A program made the translations under genes and the position numbers. The notes beneath the pieces are model-generated. The model did not search any database. It saw only the letters and a program-made list of their open reading frames with translations, and was not told the origin of the DNA. A stretch of DNA of 64,000 nucleotides from NCBI GenBank assembly GCA_021229015.1, contig CM037788.1, positions 52,841,360-52,905,359 on the forward strand. Direction: 5' to 3'. Shown piece after piece: positions 38,221 through 49,479 of the stretch. The stretch comes from Solen grandis. Lineage: Eukaryota; Mollusca; Bivalvia; Adapedonta; Solenidae. Numbering within the stretch: the first letter of the stretch is position 1; the number at the start of each line of letters is the position of its first letter.

Positions 38221-38655
38221 CGCAAAAACATTTGAGCATGATGCTCGCTGGAATAAGCAGATGCGGGTCGGCAGATTGGTCAATGAGCATCATGCTCGCC
38301 CCCATTGGCATCATTTAAAAGAGAGCATCATGCTGGGTCGGCGGATTGGTCAATGAGCATCATGCTGGGTCGGCAGAATGTTCACCGAGCATCATGCTCG
38401 TTTGGTGAGCATCATGCTGGGTCGGCAGATTGTTCACTGAGCATCATGCTGGGTCGGCAGACTGTTCAATGAGCATAATGTTAAAAAACATAAGCATCAT
38501 GCTCGTTAGGTAAGCATCATGCTGGGTCGGCAAATTTCCCATGAGCATCATGCTTTAAAATATGAGCATCATGCTCGTTAGATGAGCATCATACTGGGTC
38601 GGCAGATTGTCCATTTAGATCATGCTTTAAAAAATGAGCATGACGCTGCTTTTTT
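38060..38655. repeat. Degenerate minisatellite of AGCATCATGCT
   Basis: Some 18 or more copies of GAGCATCATGCT (some as the inverse AGCATGATGCT), spaced irregularly at about 20-40 bp and often followed by GGGTCGGCAGATTGTTCA. The core AGCATNATGCT is palindromic apart from its central base, so single strands could form serial hairpins. It seems to have grown out of the MITE at 37998-38220, which contains the same parts. Confidence 0.7.
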
Positions 38656-40213
38656 AAGCAGATGATCCAAATAAAGAGCGTTGTAGGTATCAAAAAGAAA
38701 CCCCGTGAACATGACAAATCAGTGAATGGAAAATTTCTCTGTACCAATCAAATAACTCTTTTCAAACAAACCCTCACATTTGGCGCCTTTCGTACAGTTG
38801 CGCAAATATGAATAGAGAAAGACGTATTGAATTATTACAGATTTGCTTGGCCATGTATCTCAACGGCAGTGTGAAAAATCTTTTCTTTTTGAAAAGGTCT
38901 TAATTCAGTGTAACCATACCAGTTTCTAGCATTTGAAAAGCTGTTATTGATGTGCTTTTCGTGACAGCAAAGAAATGCTCACGAACTCTGAAGGGTTTCC
39001 CGAATGTTAGGAAATTCTTTACATCAGACAAAAGAATCATTCGGGCGTATGTGCGAGGCACAAACTTCTGCTTCGAATGCACTAGATCTATAAAAGAAGC
39101 ATAAGCAGTTTTCTTCTCCGAGTCGAGGCAAAATATGCTACTTGTAAAAGTTTAAAATGATGAAACATACGACATGTAATGATCTGAAAAAAAAAACACA
39201 GCAAAGGAAAAAGTTAAATTGCACACTCTGTATGGATGAATACTGAGGGACACGTAAAGGAATCATATCGGGAAAACAATTATTTTGGGTGGTCACAATA
39301 CTGTGCAGACACATGTTATTCATAAACCGAGTGTCCGCTATTACTGTTCGATAATCTGGATAACTACATGTTTTTTCTTCAGTTATCGCATGGGCGTGGA
39401 AACTCCGCCCCCTAAAAAGTGTAGTATCTAATCTAAGCATGGGTACTTTTCTACAGAAAACTACCTAGGCCGTGTTAAAAGAAAGTATAAGAAACTTTCG
39501 CGTTTTTATGCGTCCAGGCATATTCGCGGCGTAATACTGTCGCGGATTTGAGCAAACCGCGAATATCGCGAAAGAAAACAAGCTAGGTACAAAATGTATT
39601 CATTGAATAGAATGACACGGCATCCTTATACACTTAACGGTTGTTTTTCTGGACAGCGGTCATTGTATATGTGTGAAAGGTGTTTAGTTAATAGTTAGAG
39701 AAGGTTTTTAAAGGAACTAGAATCGCTATCGCGATATCATCGGTTTTTGCAAAACCAATTCCATTCAGTTCACGAGTCGCATAATTCTAAAACCATATTT
39801 CTTCGTTCACTGGCTTGTCGAATAGTGTTAATAATGATCTTTCAAAAATTTTGTCGCAATGTTTAAACAGACGTTTTACCCAGTAGAATATTTTTGAGTA
39901 TTAACTGTAAGTTATGTAGTCGCGAACCTGAAAACTTTTTTAACCGAATTAGGTTTGTGTCAAGTTAGATGTGTGTGTGTTGCTTTATGATTGCGACAAA
40001 AAACATTTGTAATCAAAAAACAATTGCAAACGACACACAACAGTATAGCATGACACACGACAATGCGACATGACACGCGACATTAATACGAACTAATGAA
40101 ATATCACATGAATTTTTTAGTGTCGTTTCAAATTGATGTCACCAAGGAACAGAATGCAAAAAAAAAATGGCACAAAAATCAGATTTCATTTATAAAGAAT
40201 GATGTTAACCCAA
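38656..40213. other. No gene recognised; minor simple repeats
   Basis: No supported exon. Local features are a CG-rich patch near 39500-39575 (CGCGAATAT, TCGCGGATTTG) of possible MITE origin and a degenerate CGACA-rich tract near 40031-40083. The 100-codon minus-strand frame at 39138-39440 has no recognisable domain. Confidence 0.45.
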
Positions 40214-40433
40214 GCGCCCCCTAGCGGCAAAATGAGAAACAAAATTTATTAAAATTTTACTATAAGGTACCTTCCAATGCAGAAAATAGTTCAATCAAGT
40301 ATAGTCAAACATTTTATTTCTTATATATCACAATTTGAAGCATAAAAACTGATTTATAGTTATTCCAAAAAAGGATCAAACTTTTTGTAAAATGACCAAA
40401 TCAAGTCCGATCTTCAAAACCTACACATCACTG
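40214..40433 (+). repeat. 820-bp tandem repeat, copy A, left part (interrupted)
   Basis: Starts CCCCCTAGCGGCAAAATGAG and matches 48374 onward and 49193 onward. It is cut at 40433 by the foldback-like element, and its remainder resumes at 47764. The two pieces together (220 + 610 = 830 bp) match the uninterrupted 819-bp copy at 48374-49192. Confidence 0.7.
40426..40433 (+). other. Target-site duplication, left
   Basis: CATCACTG, repeated exactly at 47756-47763 on the far side of the inserted element. Confidence 0.75.
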
Positions 40434-42480
40434 CGGTCCTACTAAAAAGCGCCATCCAGGATTATGCGCCATCCATGCGCCATCCAGGGTTCCATAGCGC
40501 CACCCGCTTTATTACTGGTCGTATAGGTATATGTCGCAGGGTCAGTTTGACATCTGCTAGATATATTTAATTCATTGTTTTTGCCATATTGTCATTATAA
40601 ATTCACTTCATTTATTTCATTTGATATTCATATTCAATTTCATATGCATATGCAATCATGTCACATCACTCTTATATTGCTCTCACATTCTTTTCCATTA
40701 TGGTCACCTCTGACCCTTCTCTCCACGTCACATCACCACAAGTCACATTTTCTCGTGCGCACTTTGAATAAAACTTTCACGGCGAGAGCCACGGTGTTGC
40801 TGCTCCTCTAAGCACCCTTATTATTCAAGAGCGCGCCTGTCCATTTCAGGTATGTGAGTGAAGGGAATGGAAGTTTAATTCATTATTTCCATATTTCAAA
40901 TCACTATTTCTTATGTCATTGTTGTTTTCATATTATTTCATAACTTTCTTTCCTTCCTTGCTTGTTGCAAGTGCACTTTGAATAAAACTTTCACGGCGAG
41001 AGCCACGGTGTTGTTGCTCCTCTAAGCACCCTTATTATTCAAGAGCGCGCCTGTCCATTTCAGGCCTAGCCCGTCAGAAACATCCCAACCGAGAGCCGGA
41101 CCCGGGAAACCCCATTCCGTGATATATAACATTTCACCAGTAGCTTTATAATAGAATTTTACATCATATGTGCAAATTTCATTGATGTTTAAATCCATTT
41201 TCAAAATTCTCTTCAAGATCTCACCGGTGGGAGACTTGACTCCGTCCGGGTTTTAAAGACGCCACCTGTGTTATTTCAAGTCGTATTTGTATGAAATTTC
41301 ACAAGTTGCTTTAAAATAACATTTTACAACATCTGTGCAAATTTCATACGAACATATTATGTTTTTATTGCATATTAGCCTTTCCCTGTTTTCTTCGATC
41401 TCGCACCTGTAAAGTTTGGTACGTTGCTATTATGCGGATACCAAATCCGGATCTAGTGCCTTCGTGCCACCCGTTATATTTTAAATAAGAAAAAAAGAGA
41501 AAAGAATAAAGAGACTATAACATAAAATTTGTTAAATTCATTTAAATTATTTTTGAAAAAATCCCCACCTATACTACGGCGGTCAGACACAAATAGGAAT
41601 ATACGCTACCCTAGTATCACCGCCCCACCCGGGCTTTTACTACTCCAGTATCATCGTGCCACCCGGGTTTCTATTGGTCATATCAATATGAAAATTTGCC
41701 AAAACATAAAGAAGACTATATCCTAAAATGTGTGTAAAAATTTTCATTTCAACTTTTTATTGCTTTATGCATTTTATATTTTTTTAAATCCCCACATATA
41801 CCACGGCGGTTAGACTCAAATAGGAATATTCACTACTCAAGTATCATCGCGCCACACGGGTTTTTACTACTCCAGTATCATCGCACCACCCGGTTTTCTA
41901 TTGGTCATATCAATATGAAAATTTACCAAAACATAGAGAAGACTATATCCTAAAATATGTATAAAAATCTCATTTCAACTTTTTTTTGTTTTATACATTT
42001 TTTCCCCCACATGTACCACGGCGGTCGGACTCAAATACTCCAGTATCATCGCGCCACTTAGGTTTCTTTTGGTCATATCAATATGGAAATTTGCTAAAAC
42101 ATAGAGAAGACTATATCCTAAAATGTGTATAAAAAATTCATTTCAATTTTTTTATGCATTTTATCTTTTTTAAATCCCCACATATACCACGGCGGTTAGA
42201 CTCAAATAGGAATATAAGCTACTCTATAGTTTCATCGCGCCACCCGGGTTATCAAGGTCATATTTATATGAAAACTTACCAATTAATGGAGAAGAATATA
42301 AACTAAAATGTGTGTAAATTTCATTTCAAAATTTTGTTCTTTAAGTGCACTTTAAGGATTTTTCATATCGCACCTTATACGACACCTGTAAGATTCTAAT
42401 TGGAATATACGCTTCCCTGTATTATCATAGCGCCACCCGGGTTTCTACTGGTCATATTTATATAAAAACTTACCAATTCA
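40434..42480 (+). repeat. Left inverted arm of the foldback-like element
   Basis: Outer part: GCGCCATCC repeats, then GCGCCACCCGCTTTATTACT. After the nested insert (40533-41121) it continues with ACCAGTAGCTTTATAATAG and the TCTCACCGGTGGGAGACTTG segment, all of which reappear reversed at 46841-47755. The inner part has four or five tandem units starting near 41566, 41793, 42006 and 42177 (spacing 227, 213, 171 bp), each with CCACGGCGGT, CAGTATCATCGCGCCACC and GAAGACTATATCCTAAAAT. Confidence 0.65.
40533..41121. mobile_element. 589-bp nested insertion in the left arm, flanked by ATAT
   Basis: The right arm runs straight from GTCGTATAGGTAT into AAAATTTTACCAGTAGC, while the left arm has 589 extra bases here, flanked by ATAT (40529-40532 and 41122-41125). 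The insert contains a direct repeat of about 94 bp (40757-40850 and 40971-41064) beginning GTGCACTTTGAATAAAACTT and ending CCTGTCCATTTCAGG. The repeated AATAAA signals hint at LTR or retroelement parts, but I cannot assign it. Confidence 0.55.
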
Positions 42481-45400
42481 ATTGACATCTACCAGCAAAC
42501 TCTTAACTTGCTTTACTTGCTAAATGCTTCATAATGACTCCGATTAAATATTTCTGTAAGTGATTCGACCAGCTATACATGCAGGAATAACAAAAGTAAT
42601 TCACCAAAGAAGCTGTAGATAACCATCTCTTGTAAACAACATATTATTTCCTAACGGTGGGCAAGGAAACTATATTGCATTTCTTTCCGGTTTCAACCAC
42701 AGCATGTTTTTGTAAATGTTTGTGCCCATCATTTGCATTTTTCGTTTGTTCTGTCAAATCGACAAGGAAGTTGTCATCTGTATACATATAAGGCATCATT
42801 ATTGTTATTTTACGATGTAGATAAAAAGAACGTCAGCATACCGAATCTCAATAACCAGGTACCGGTCCAATTCGGTACTGAAGTGCCAAATGATTTACTT
42901 TTCAAATGAATAATCAATATGTGTGTATCGTATATCAAAGAGCTGATGAACTGAATGCGGAAGACTTTTTAACAGAGACCGACTTAGTTTACGAAAAGCT
43001 GGTGGTTTTGATGCAGCATGAACGTCATTGAGTGAACCAGAATGGTTTATGAAAAATGGAAAACAACAATGAAGTCTTCAAATGCTTGAAGAATATATAA
43101 TCTACTATTCAGCTATTTTATCTAAATATAGGGACAGCCAGAGATCTAAAATAAAATATTTCAGGAAGTTCATCAATACACAAACACATACGCAACAAAG
43201 TTAATAATAAAGGCTTCTCGACAATATTAAAGAATTGAAACAACAACAACAAAAAGGATATTGGAATCGATCTTTTGCAGTATTCTAAATCTGTTGGCAC
43301 AATTCCTGTAGAACTCTAAGAAAGTGCCATGTGTCTGAAAAGCGGTTTAATACCATTGCAGGCGGGGGACGCCCCCGCCGCAAAAAAAAGAATAGTTTTA
43401 CCCATTTTTCAACAAATCAAAAGCGAATTTTTGAAAGGAACAAAAATCGAAGTTACTAGACATAATATTTTCCCTTCTAAATCAAAGCTCTAAGTAATGA
43501 GGCTGATAGTGATTGCAGAATAAATAAGCGTGACGGAAAAAAGTGACAGACAGAAAAAAGGGAATAGCTATAAGATGGTGATGCAAGAGTTATGGAACTT
43601 GTGCATGACAATTCGTCTTGTCAAGCTCTGTTCAACAGTGAAATTTCATATCAATAGCATGAGTAGAGCAAGAGTTATTACAGAAGAAAAAAGGTGACGG
43701 AAAGACACACATGAGAAAGAAAAAAAAAATTAAGCATTCCTTAAAGTTTGTATAATTATTTATCTTATAAATAAGGCTAAGTTAAATAACAAATATGTTA
43801 CCTAGAATAATATCAAAACCACTCGGTAAAATTCTTTTAAATTAGGCAAGATCAACCAATATGCCTCTTCGAAATTTTGGTAAACTTTGAAATTAATCTC
43901 TGAATTATGGATATTTTACCAGTCTTTAAAATGAGTTGGGTAGGGTACCAATTTATTACGCATTTCAAATATTTTGAGTCAAAGCAATAATTTAACATGT
44001 AAGGTTTGTTTGCCGAATGATTTTTGTTTTTTAACGACAATCAATAACAACAAACTTTCCATAAAAAGATAAAACATAGTCCAAAACCGGAGTGTACATT
44101 TTGTTTATATTTTTCATACAGGTGTCAACTTAGGCATACACCACTTGTTAAGACTAAATTTGAGATGGAAAATTATTTAACAAATACGCATGGCATTTTT
44201 GTAAACTGCAATGCAAAATTTCTAATAAGAAAGTATAACAAACTTTAGCAGTGTTTGAAAGAAAGGTCTTAAATCAGACCATGCTTTCTTAAATTTTCAA
44301 GTTTGATTTACACAACTGTTGTTCAGCAGTTTAGAAAAATAATATTTTTTAAAAAATATATACCAACAACAAGTAACTATGTTTCTATACAAGAATTATA
44401 AAAAAAACAACGTTTTTTTATGTATTAGAGAACAGTTTATGTGAATTCTTACTAACCCTTTACAAACTTAATTAAACTTATCATTACTAATTAAATAACG
44501 TTTTTATATCTTATACTGAACCTGATATAGACATTAATGAATCAATATACATAAATATATATCTGTTAAAACTACTTGTATTAAATGAACAGGACGATGA
44601 AATGTAAACTTATGCTCTCGTTTCATATGTCCATTTTGTATAAACTCATCTTTATAAGTGTATATTGTATTGAGAGTGTGGCTAAAATCTGAAAAGAAAC
44701 AAATCTGAAACAATCATTGTTTACTTTTCTGTTCTCTAAAGTACCCATTATGACCCCATTTCTGACCTGATTGGATATATAAATATGCCTTTGTTCTGTA
44801 TGTATATAAGGGTTTTAACTCAACAGCTGGTTGTTGGGCGGCAAACATGCAGGGACCAGACTATATATCGGTTATTGCTATTGCCTTGTATTGACCGGTT
44901 GAGACTAGAAATGTACTTATAGATCAAGACATAGAGACTACCTCTAACCAATACCTGGAAGGATAAAAATAATGTGTCTGCTTAAACATTTCACCGACAT
45001 TATTTCAGTTATATTTTTTTGACATATAAAGTGTTTTCTCACTGCGATATCACGCCGAAGATACGTGATATGATACCACACTAAAAAATCACAAAGGAGA
45101 TGGTTATGATAAGTTCTAACAACTCGGCCACCTGGGCCGGTTAAGAATAAAGTATTGCTGACAGTGTCATCCTGTTGTTGAAATTCAAGCCAAAATGTGC
45201 ATTCATGCTTGCACCATGATCAACTGAGCACGTACTTGTTTATGCATTCTGGATACACATTTCCATGAACAAATAAGGAAAACTTTGTTTTGTAAGCCTT
45301 TTCTCGTAATTCATCGCATTAGGCGTTATTTTTTCCCATTTTGGTGTTATATTTCATAAAATGTATTCGGGTAAACGTTTTCCTGAATGCTGGTGTCACA

Positions 45401-45889
45401 GTTTCATAAAATGCAACATGACCTTCACATTTTAGAAGTATAGTTGCATTCCACATATCATATTCTATAAGCATTACATTTCCTAGTATTGTTTAGGGAA
45501 GTACAATGTACTAGATAGTATCTCTGAAATATTTTCCTACAGGTTTGTGACAGGTTTCCTATTTTTACAAAGTGTAATGTGTCCTTCACATTTGAGATGA
45601 ATAATTACCTTATATAGATGAAGTAAATATTTACCTGGAATATATCAAACGAATTCACAAATATTTATTTGTTTTTTTGTTTTTGTTGTTTTTTTTTTGT
45701 TTTTTTTTTCGTTTTACAACCCGCGTTGGTGAATTTTTGGAACGTCGTTTTCTTTTTCAAAAACTTTTAACGACACTAATGCATTTACATTATTTATCCA
45801 TACATATTCTGAAATAACATAGTTTCCAGTTTCCAAAAATAGTAGTTTTAAGAAAATCATTGGGTGGCTGTTTATATTAATTACATGAA
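42481..45889. other. Interior of the foldback-like element, unrecognised
   Basis: AT-rich, no supported coding region. It includes an isolated GC-rich hairpin at 43361-43379 (GGCGGGGG, loop ACG, CCCCCGCC), a block at about 43490-43710 with GTTATGGAACTTGTGCATG that looks like an interspersed repeat, and a decayed minus-strand SINE at 45040-45140. A T/G-rich tract at 45666-45712 may be the poly-A of a minus-strand retroelement. Confidence 0.45.
45040..45140 (-). mobile_element. Degenerate tRNA-type SINE core
   Basis: The reverse complement contains GTGTGGTATCATATCACGTA and CTTCGGCGTGATATC, matching the conserved core of the SINE at 62212-62520. Head and tail are not recognisable. Confidence 0.45.
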
Positions 45890-46142
45890 CTTAATAGTCT
45901 AAAGCAATGTTATATATTATCAACTTGATTTAAATATACGTGATAAATATAACCTATTTGACAGTTTAGTTCAGGCTCAGTTCCAAATTACGGCTCTGAT
46001 GTCTTTGGGTAGATATATTGAACAAGTGTATGTAAGTTTTTTAAGAAAAATACTCTCGGTCAGAAAAAGTACTAATCTTGAATGACTATATGACGAATTA
46101 GGACGATATCGACGAAAATAATTAGACACTTTAAAATATTCA
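45890..46142 (+). pseudogene. LINE ORF2 C-terminal fragment
   Basis: The plus strand from 45954 reads LFDSLVQAQFQITALMSLGR, then YIEQVYVSFLRKILSVRKST, a stop, and LYDELGRYRRK. This is the recognisable region after the reverse transcriptase of many animal non-LTR retrotransposons (LFDSLV, FLRKIL, ELGRYP-type motifs). A frame-shifted piece of the same protein lies just upstream (LDLNIRDKYN). It ends abruptly near 46142 and abuts a LINE fragment of opposite orientation. It has in-frame stops and at least one frameshift, so it is dead. It may derive from the same parent family as the next feature. Confidence 0.65.
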
Positions 46143-46840
46143 TATAATATATTATCAATGGAGGAGGCCTTATTGGAGCCGAGCTTTTTAAAAAGCATTA
46201 ACAATTTCTTCATCAGTAATTTGTCGGTCAAGTGACTCATACGTAATATGTTCTGAACCAGAATTGTTATCTCAGACATAATCAGCTTATTTTCTATCTA
46301 TGTCACCTCCCTCACTTGACATGAGTTTACTAAAATAATCCATTCATTCGTCGATGGATATTGCATCCCCTACATTATTTTGTTTGGGTTGTCGGAATAT
46401 TTTCCAGAATTCTTTTGGTGATTTTTTTCTAAGATCATTCATTTTTCTACTTCTTGTATAATTAAAAGCATTTTTTGATTTCCTGCATTGGTATTTGTAA
46501 CCCTTTTTTGCCTGAATTAATATAACCTTATCGTTTTCTGACCGTGTAAAATTAAATTGTTCGACAACATTTTTATGAATATCATATTTCCGTTTACATT
46601 CATCATCATACTATTCGGTTTGATATTTATCATCAATGACACAGGTCTTTGGGGTACGCGATGATTTTTCAAAGTATTTACGTCCATAGTTACATAGGAA
46701 ATCTGTCAAGATAGAAGTAAGGCTGTCTACATTACCATCCGCGTTAATTTTCGAGTTCAAATTATGTATTAAATTGTGATAATTATTTGATACATCAAAC
46801 TAAAAAACTTTACTGAAATTTAAATCCCAATGTCAGGACA
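46143..46840 (-). pseudogene. LINE ORF2 fragment: endonuclease-RT linker and start of RT
   Basis: Read from 46840 leftward on the minus strand it gives FDVSNNYHNLIHNLNSK, LTDFLCNYGRKYFEKSSRTP, then FNFTRSENDKVILIQAKKGY, SRKMNDLRKKSPKEFWKIFR and ITDEEIVNAF. After a one-base frameshift it continues KKLGSNKASSIDNILYEYFK. The last motif (KAxxIDNI) is the start of the reverse transcriptase domain in non-LTR retrotransposons, and SPKEFWKIF is typical of the segment before it. Several in-frame stops and a frameshift make it non-functional. It lies against the inside of the right foldback arm. Which LINE clade (CR1, L2 or other) cannot be told from this piece. Confidence 0.75.
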
Positions 46841-47755
46841 TGAAACTTTTAAAACATATTTTGCATGTTACAGGGTAAAATAAATGTGCAGCCTGACTCT
46901 GGCAAATTTCAATATTGATATGACCAATAGAAACCCAGCTGTCGCGGTGTTTCAATGGTAGCTTATATTCATACTTGAGTCTGACTGCCGTGGTATAGGG
47001 TGGGATTTTAAAAAAAAATGTGCACTTAAGAATAAAATATTGAAATGACATTTACACACATTTTAGGATATAGTTTTCTCTATGTTTAAGAAAATATTCA
47101 TATAGATATGACCAATAGAAACCCGGGTGGCGCGATGATACTGGAGTAGTAAAACCTCGGGTGGCGCGGTGATACTAGGGTAGCGTATATTCCTATTTGA
47201 GTCTGACCGCCGTAGTATAGATGGGGATTTTAAAAAACAATTTAAATGAATTTAACACATATTATGTTATAGTTTCTTACCTTTTTTTCTTTTTTAAAAT
47301 AAACCGGTAGGCAAGAACACACTAGATCCGGATTTGGTATCCGCATAATAGCACCGTACCAAGCTTTACAGGTGCGAGATCCGCGAGATCGTGGCAAACA
47401 GGAAAAAGGGTAATATGCAATAAAAAAAAAATTTCGAATGAAATTTGCACAAATGTTGTAAAATGTTATTTTAAAGCAACTTGTGAAATTTCATACAAAA
47501 ACGACTTGAAATAACACGGGTGGCGTCTTCAAATCCCGGACGGCGTCAAGTCCTCCACCGGTGAGATCTTGAAGTGAATTTTGAAAATGAATTTAAACAT
47601 CAAAAAAATAAAATATATCAATGAAATTTACACATGTGATGTAAAATGCTATTATAAAGCTACTGGTAAAATTTTATACCTATACGACCAGTAATAAAGC
47701 GGGTGGCGCTATAGAACACTGGATGGCGCATGGATGGCGCTTTTTAGTAGGACCC
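46841..47755 (-). repeat. Right inverted arm of the foldback-like element
   Basis: On the minus strand this follows the left arm: terminal GGGTCCTACTAAAAAGCGCC, GCGCCATCC repeats, CGCCACCCGCTTTATTACTG, ACCAGTAGCTTTATAATAGC, CTCACCGGTGGAGGACTTG, then about one and a half of the short tandem units (near 47226 and 47003). It lacks the 589-bp insert of the left arm and has fewer inner tandem units. Confidence 0.65.
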
Positions 47756-47763
47756 CATCACTG
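47756..47763 (+). other. Target-site duplication, right
   Basis: CATCACTG, identical to 40426-40433. Confidence 0.75.
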
Positions 47764-48373
47764 GAAAGAGCTTTTCAAGAACTAAAACCTTTGTCCATAT
47801 ACTCTTAATGAAATATTTTTAGTTTTGGAGCTATTTGGGGCCGAATAAAAACACAATAATCGTAATATGACCTTAACCTTTTAATTTGGTTTTTAACATT
47901 TTAATTGTAAGGTACTTTGAAATATAACAATACATAAGGTGTGAATATATCAAGAACAATGAACAAAAAAAATGTCAAGAGCGACAAAAAATATGTTTTA
48001 GAAATTTTAATTTTTTCCAATATTTTTGTGAAGTTTGACCGTTTCTAGAGGATAAACCATGCATTTCTTAAATTCGCTACCCCAAATATATTGTGCGTAT
48101 ATGTCTTGCAAATCATTTGCAGCAAATAGAATTCTTCTATTTGATCTCTTACAAAATGGGTAGGATTTTCATAGACCTACACTTAATTGCACATTTTTTG
48201 CGAGGTTCGAACTCTCAACCTTCCATTACTAACTCAAAAAAATTTCAGTCACTCATACCTTGAAAATATCATATTGTTTTTAGGTTATAAACAATGAACA
48301 TAATGCAACAAACCGCATTTGGATCAGACTTCAACTTTTTGAGTTATGAGTAGAAGAGTGCTTTCAAGCTAAG
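47764..48373 (+). repeat. 820-bp tandem repeat, copy A, right part
   Basis: Continues the unit broken at 40433: GAAAGAGCTTTTCAAGAACT lines up with GAAAGAACTATTTAGAACT at about 48609 in copy B, followed by shared landmarks TTTGGGGCCGAATAAAAACA, GAAGTTTGACCGTTTCT and TTTTTGAGTTATGAG. The GCGAGGTTCGAACTCTCAAC stretch resembles a pol III B box but has no A box. Confidence 0.7.
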
Positions 48374-49192
48374 AGCCCCCTAGCGGCAAAATGAAAAACA
48401 AAATTGATTAAAATTTTACCATTAGGTACCTAGCAATGCAGCAAATAGTTCAATAAAGTATACAAGTCGCACTTGTCGAACATTCTATTTCTTATATATC
48501 ACGATTTGAAGCATAAACACTTATTAACAATTATTCCAAAAAGGATCAAACTTTGGACTGCCGTAAAATGAACAAATCAAGTCCGATCTTCAAAAACTAA
48601 ACATTATACGAAAGAACTATTTAGAACTAAAACTTCTGTTCATATACTCTCAATGAAATATTTTTAGATTTGGAGCACTTTGGGGCCGAATAAAAACACA
48701 ATTATCGTAATATGACCTTGACCTTTTCAATGTTTATTAACTTTTTAATTGTGAGGCCCTTTCAAACTTAACAAAACTTTCATGACGAATAAACAAAAAA
48801 TAAAGTCAGGAGCGACAAAAAACATGTTTTGGAATTTTAATTTTTCTTAAATTTAAGTGAAGTTTGACCGTTTCTGGTGGACAAACCATGCATTTCTTAA
48901 ATTCGCCACCCCATATATTTTGTGTGTATATGCCTTTCAAATGGTATGCAGGAGACGGAATTCTTCTATCTGATCAAACGGATAGGTTTTTCGCAGACCT
49001 ACTCTCATTTGCACAGGTTTTATGCGAGGTTCGAACATTCAACCTTCCGTAGCTCAAAAGCTTTCAGCCACACGGACCCTCGAATTCTATCAAATGTTAT
49101 TAGGCTATCAACAGGGAACAGAATGCACAAAACCGCATTCGAATTGGACTTCAACTTTTTGAGTTATAAGCAAAAGAATGATTTCAAGAAAA
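48374..49192 (+). repeat. 820-bp tandem repeat, copy B (uninterrupted)
   Basis: A full 819-bp unit from CCCCCTAGCGGCAAAATG to the next GCGCCTCCTAGCGG. It serves as the paralogous empty site for the transposon. Open frames at 48864-49052 and 48922-49203 occupy it but have no recognisable domain, and the corresponding frames in copy A are not kept. Confidence 0.65.
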
Positions 49193-49415
49193 GCGCCTCC
49201 TAGCGGCAAAATGAGAAAGAAAATTGATTAAAATTTTGCTGTTAGGTACCTAGCAAAGCAGTAAATAGTTCAATCAAGTATACTAGTCGCACAAGTCAAA
49301 CTTTTTATTATTATGTATCAGAATTTGAAGCATAAAACCTGATTTACAATTATTCCAAAAAAGGATCAAACTTTGGACTGCCGTATAATGACCAAATCAA
49401 GTCCGATTCGGACCA
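49193..49415 (+). repeat. 820-bp tandem repeat, copy C (truncated)
   Basis: Matches the first 220 bp of the unit (CTAGCGGCAAAATGAGAAAG through CCAAATCAAGTCCGAT), then stops. Its truncation point is close to the insertion point of the transposon in copy A. Confidence 0.6.
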
Positions 49416-49479
49416 TTCGGATCACATCCAATTTATTGCGCGAGAAAGGAAAACGTATAAGAACGTCATGACGCTAAAT

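Larger units (their letters stand above)
40434..47755. mobile_element. 7.3-kb foldback-like DNA transposon with long repetitive inverted arms
   Basis: The left terminus CGGTCCTACTAAAAAGCGCC faces the right terminus GGCGCTTTTTAGTAGGACCC, an inverted repeat with one mismatch at the outermost base. The insertion is bounded by the 8-bp direct repeat CATCACTG. The arms stay mutually inverted for about 0.9 kb on the right and about 2 kb on the left (including a nested insert), and are built from short tandem units with CGCCACCCGGGTTTCTA and GGTCATATCAATATGAAAA. An 8-bp duplication is known for hAT, P/Galileo and Merlin superfamilies. Long, internally repetitive arms resemble foldback elements such as Galileo, but the superfamily is not proven. 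No transposase frame is visible in the interior, so it is non-autonomous or dead. Confidence 0.7.

Noticed and set aside
38060..38655. CRISPR-like array (short repeats with spacers)
   Set aside because: Eukaryotic context, irregular spacing, degenerate repeats, no cas genes. It is a minisatellite.
40533..41121. Solo LTR (starts near TGTCGC, contains AATAAA)
   Set aside because: No matching CA-3' end with a proper target duplication could be fixed; only ATAT flanks are visible, so it is left unassigned.
45890..46840. LINE twin-priming (5' inversion) event
   Set aside because: Twin priming joins the two cDNAs at their RNA-5' ends (head to head). Here the coding fragments converge tail to tail.
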